Assembly (NCBI GenBank): GCA_024639035.1 | Contig: JAHEJE010000026.1 | Coordinates: 1 to 15,682, forward strand | DNA length: 15,682 nucleotides | Direction of reading: 5' to 3' | Source: Alphaproteobacteria bacterium | Lineage (GTDB): Bacteria; Pseudomonadota; Alphaproteobacteria; Rhizobiales; Aestuariivirgaceae | Part shown: positions 15,401 through 15,682 of the stretch, piece after piece | Layout: each line of letters starts with the position of its first letter | Position numbering within the stretch: position 1 is the first letter of the stretch | Program-made: the position numbers and the translations under genes | Notes under the pieces: model-generated | Database searches by the model: none | Told to the model about the DNA's origin: nothing | The model's input: the letters and a program-made list of their open reading frames with translations, nothing else

Positions 15401-15682
15401 ACACGCTCCAGAAAATCCGACCAGCCGCCCCAGGGTGCCTGGAACAGTGCGCCTTGGAAAATGATGTCGTACCCCGCTCTCAGAGCTTCAGCGGTTTGTT
15501 CAGCAGCTTGTTGCAGAGTGGTCGTTGAACGATCAATCTCGAAAACCGTGTGTCCCGTTTCCCTGAGCTGGGCGAGGTAGGCGTCTTCATGAGCGTCGCC
15601 GTAGTGCTGAAGGATTTCGGCTTCGTCACTGTCGGCTGCCGGGGACAAGTCTTCGCCGTTCAGATAGCGCAGATCCAGAGCC
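12421..15682 (-). CDS. TM0106-type RecB-like nuclease fused to superfamily 1 helicase (5' end outside window)
   Basis: About 1,087 residues are visible and the frame is open to the right edge (ALDLRYLNGEDLSPA...), so the start lies outside. A TTG at 15648 is not a credible start because family-like sequence continues upstream. The N-terminal nuclease has a PD-(D/E)XK signature: DTK at 15349-15357, QLVLY after it, and CELC...C cysteines that, with one expected upstream, could hold an iron-sulfur cluster. A middle part with DMFYDIEGDPF looks like an RNase H-fold exonuclease domain. The C-terminal helicase has GPPGTGKT (13525-13548), LFVDEAGQ, GDPMQLPQ, TTRRMHP, VDKFQGQE and NVAISRAQ, as in Dna2/UPF1-like helicases. 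It probably processes nucleic acid ends in repair or defence. No partner gene is visible. Confidence 0.92.
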   Translation of the reverse strand, partial: ALDLRYLNGEDLSPAADSDEAEILQHYGDAHEDAYLAQLRETGHTVFEIDRSTTTLQQAAEQTAEALRAGYDIIFQGALFQAPWGGWSDFLERVERPSELGDYSYEVVDTKLKRRPDPKHVLQLVLYSDLLATIQGIAPEHAHLELGNGERWTMRLVEYAAYARRVRDRIQAFVRDPEPTKPEPVRACELCRWREHCGKHWEEVDSLVLVAGISKSQRRKLEAAGISTLTGLANSQGAVLKLAPASLEKNRAQARLQAARRAGGEPAFKLRAPKPDRGFALLPAPAPCDMFYDIEGDPFYEGGLEYLHGVWFAEDGEWVFRDFWAHDRQQEGEALRQLMAFFIDRLEKYPNAHIYHYAAYEITALRRLASMHRIAEAALDQLLREERFVDLYRVVAGGMYISEPAYSLKNLEVFYTDDREGEVKTAGGSVVAYEHWRQTQDDDLLQEIRDYNEFDCRSTQLLRDWLVAEVRPEGMPWRRTGGPETADFNADAFRESDTLDEALRQQLQPVAERHGEDFANLLFDLSHFHEREKKPAWWSVFDKTGNELDDLIDDLDCLGGLEADGPSERDGRSHVRSYTFPEQETKLTEGAYNVATPDGPKTAMLRELDLDGSTAVVSFSTRHFDEAPEALSLLPASPLNTQPIEAAIEQVIGSIIDGTNRYQAVETFLLRKAPELRGRKPNALVINNGEDLIEEATRAISCLDHSTLPIQGPPGTGKTYISSCAILDLIRHGKRIAVASNSHKAIDNLLLAVLQRAEEAGEVVTVAKKIGDELHGPLGNQIHQTRKNDDQKLHESALVGGTAWLFSRSEFDQHFDYLFVDEAGQVSLANIAAMGTCAKNILLVGDPMQLPQPIQGAHPGESGKSALKYLLADHHTVPADRGIFLPTTRRMHPDVCTFISQIVYEGRLGSDEGTARQWLEQADGLPASGAHLIPVEHDGNSQTSRKEAKAIREVINRLIGKRFRDRYGHERALTIEDILVVAPYNAQVNALKRALPDDARIGTVDKFQGQEAPVCLLSMTTSSADELPRDIAFLFSLNRINVAISRAQVLSLVFASPRLLEVPCNTVEDMRFVNTVCALSEVHNAV

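Noticed and set aside
15646..15648. TTG as the start codon of the nuclease-helicase.
   Set aside because: The upstream frame is open to the window edge and reads family-like sequence, so the gene starts outside.
1..15682. CRISPR array, tRNA or rRNA genes.
   Set aside because: No regularly spaced direct repeats and no tRNA or rRNA-like sequence were seen on either strand.

Overview
The window looks like chromosomal DNA of an alphaproteobacterium, probably of the Hyphomicrobiales/Rhizobiales type. The reasons are moderately high GC by eye, many GCC/CGC/GGC codons, IS3-type transposase remnants resembling rhizobial ones, and FNR/FixK-type operators (TTGAY-N4-RTCAA) in front of genes. The assignment is an inference and no species can be named.

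Layout, left to right. (1) 2-1659: a scrap of an IS3-type transposase joined directly to an acyl-CoA synthetase gene that has lost its start and carries an in-frame TGA, so it is a pseudogene. (2) 1784-4642: an intact 952-residue protein that joins an acyl carrier domain, a fatty acyl-AMP ligase and a PlsC-type acyltransferase. (3) 4635-5369: a decayed patch holding the start of an MFS transporter (out of frame and cut), the tail of one transposase, the middle of another, and what looks like the first 25 codons of a formate/nitrite channel on the minus strand. (4) 5374-5925 (minus): a HemG-like flavodoxin. (5) 6103-11556: FtsH, a Lon-type protease and a universal stress protein on the plus strand. 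(6) 11557-11929: a sparse stretch with a doubtful small ORF. (7) 11930-12385: a DUF1810 protein. (8) 12421-15682 (minus): a large RecB-like nuclease/superfamily 1 helicase running off the right edge.

Regions 2-5 may form one physiological unit. FNR-type boxes lie before the acyltransferase (1704-1717), in the flavodoxin/ftsH divergent region (5986-5999 and 6029-6042) and before lon (8145-8158). In front of the acyltransferase and of ftsH the box centre is 32 bp from the centre of a plausible -10, the geometry of class II FNR/CRP activation. The genes cover lipid repair or remodelling (acyltransferase, formerly with a coupled MFS transporter, resembling the Aas/LplT pair), membrane and soluble proteolysis (FtsH, Lon), a flavodoxin and a stress protein. 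I read this as a low-oxygen or redox-linked membrane and protein quality-control island whose left half has been eroded by insertion sequences. The genes at 11930-15682 show no visible link to it.
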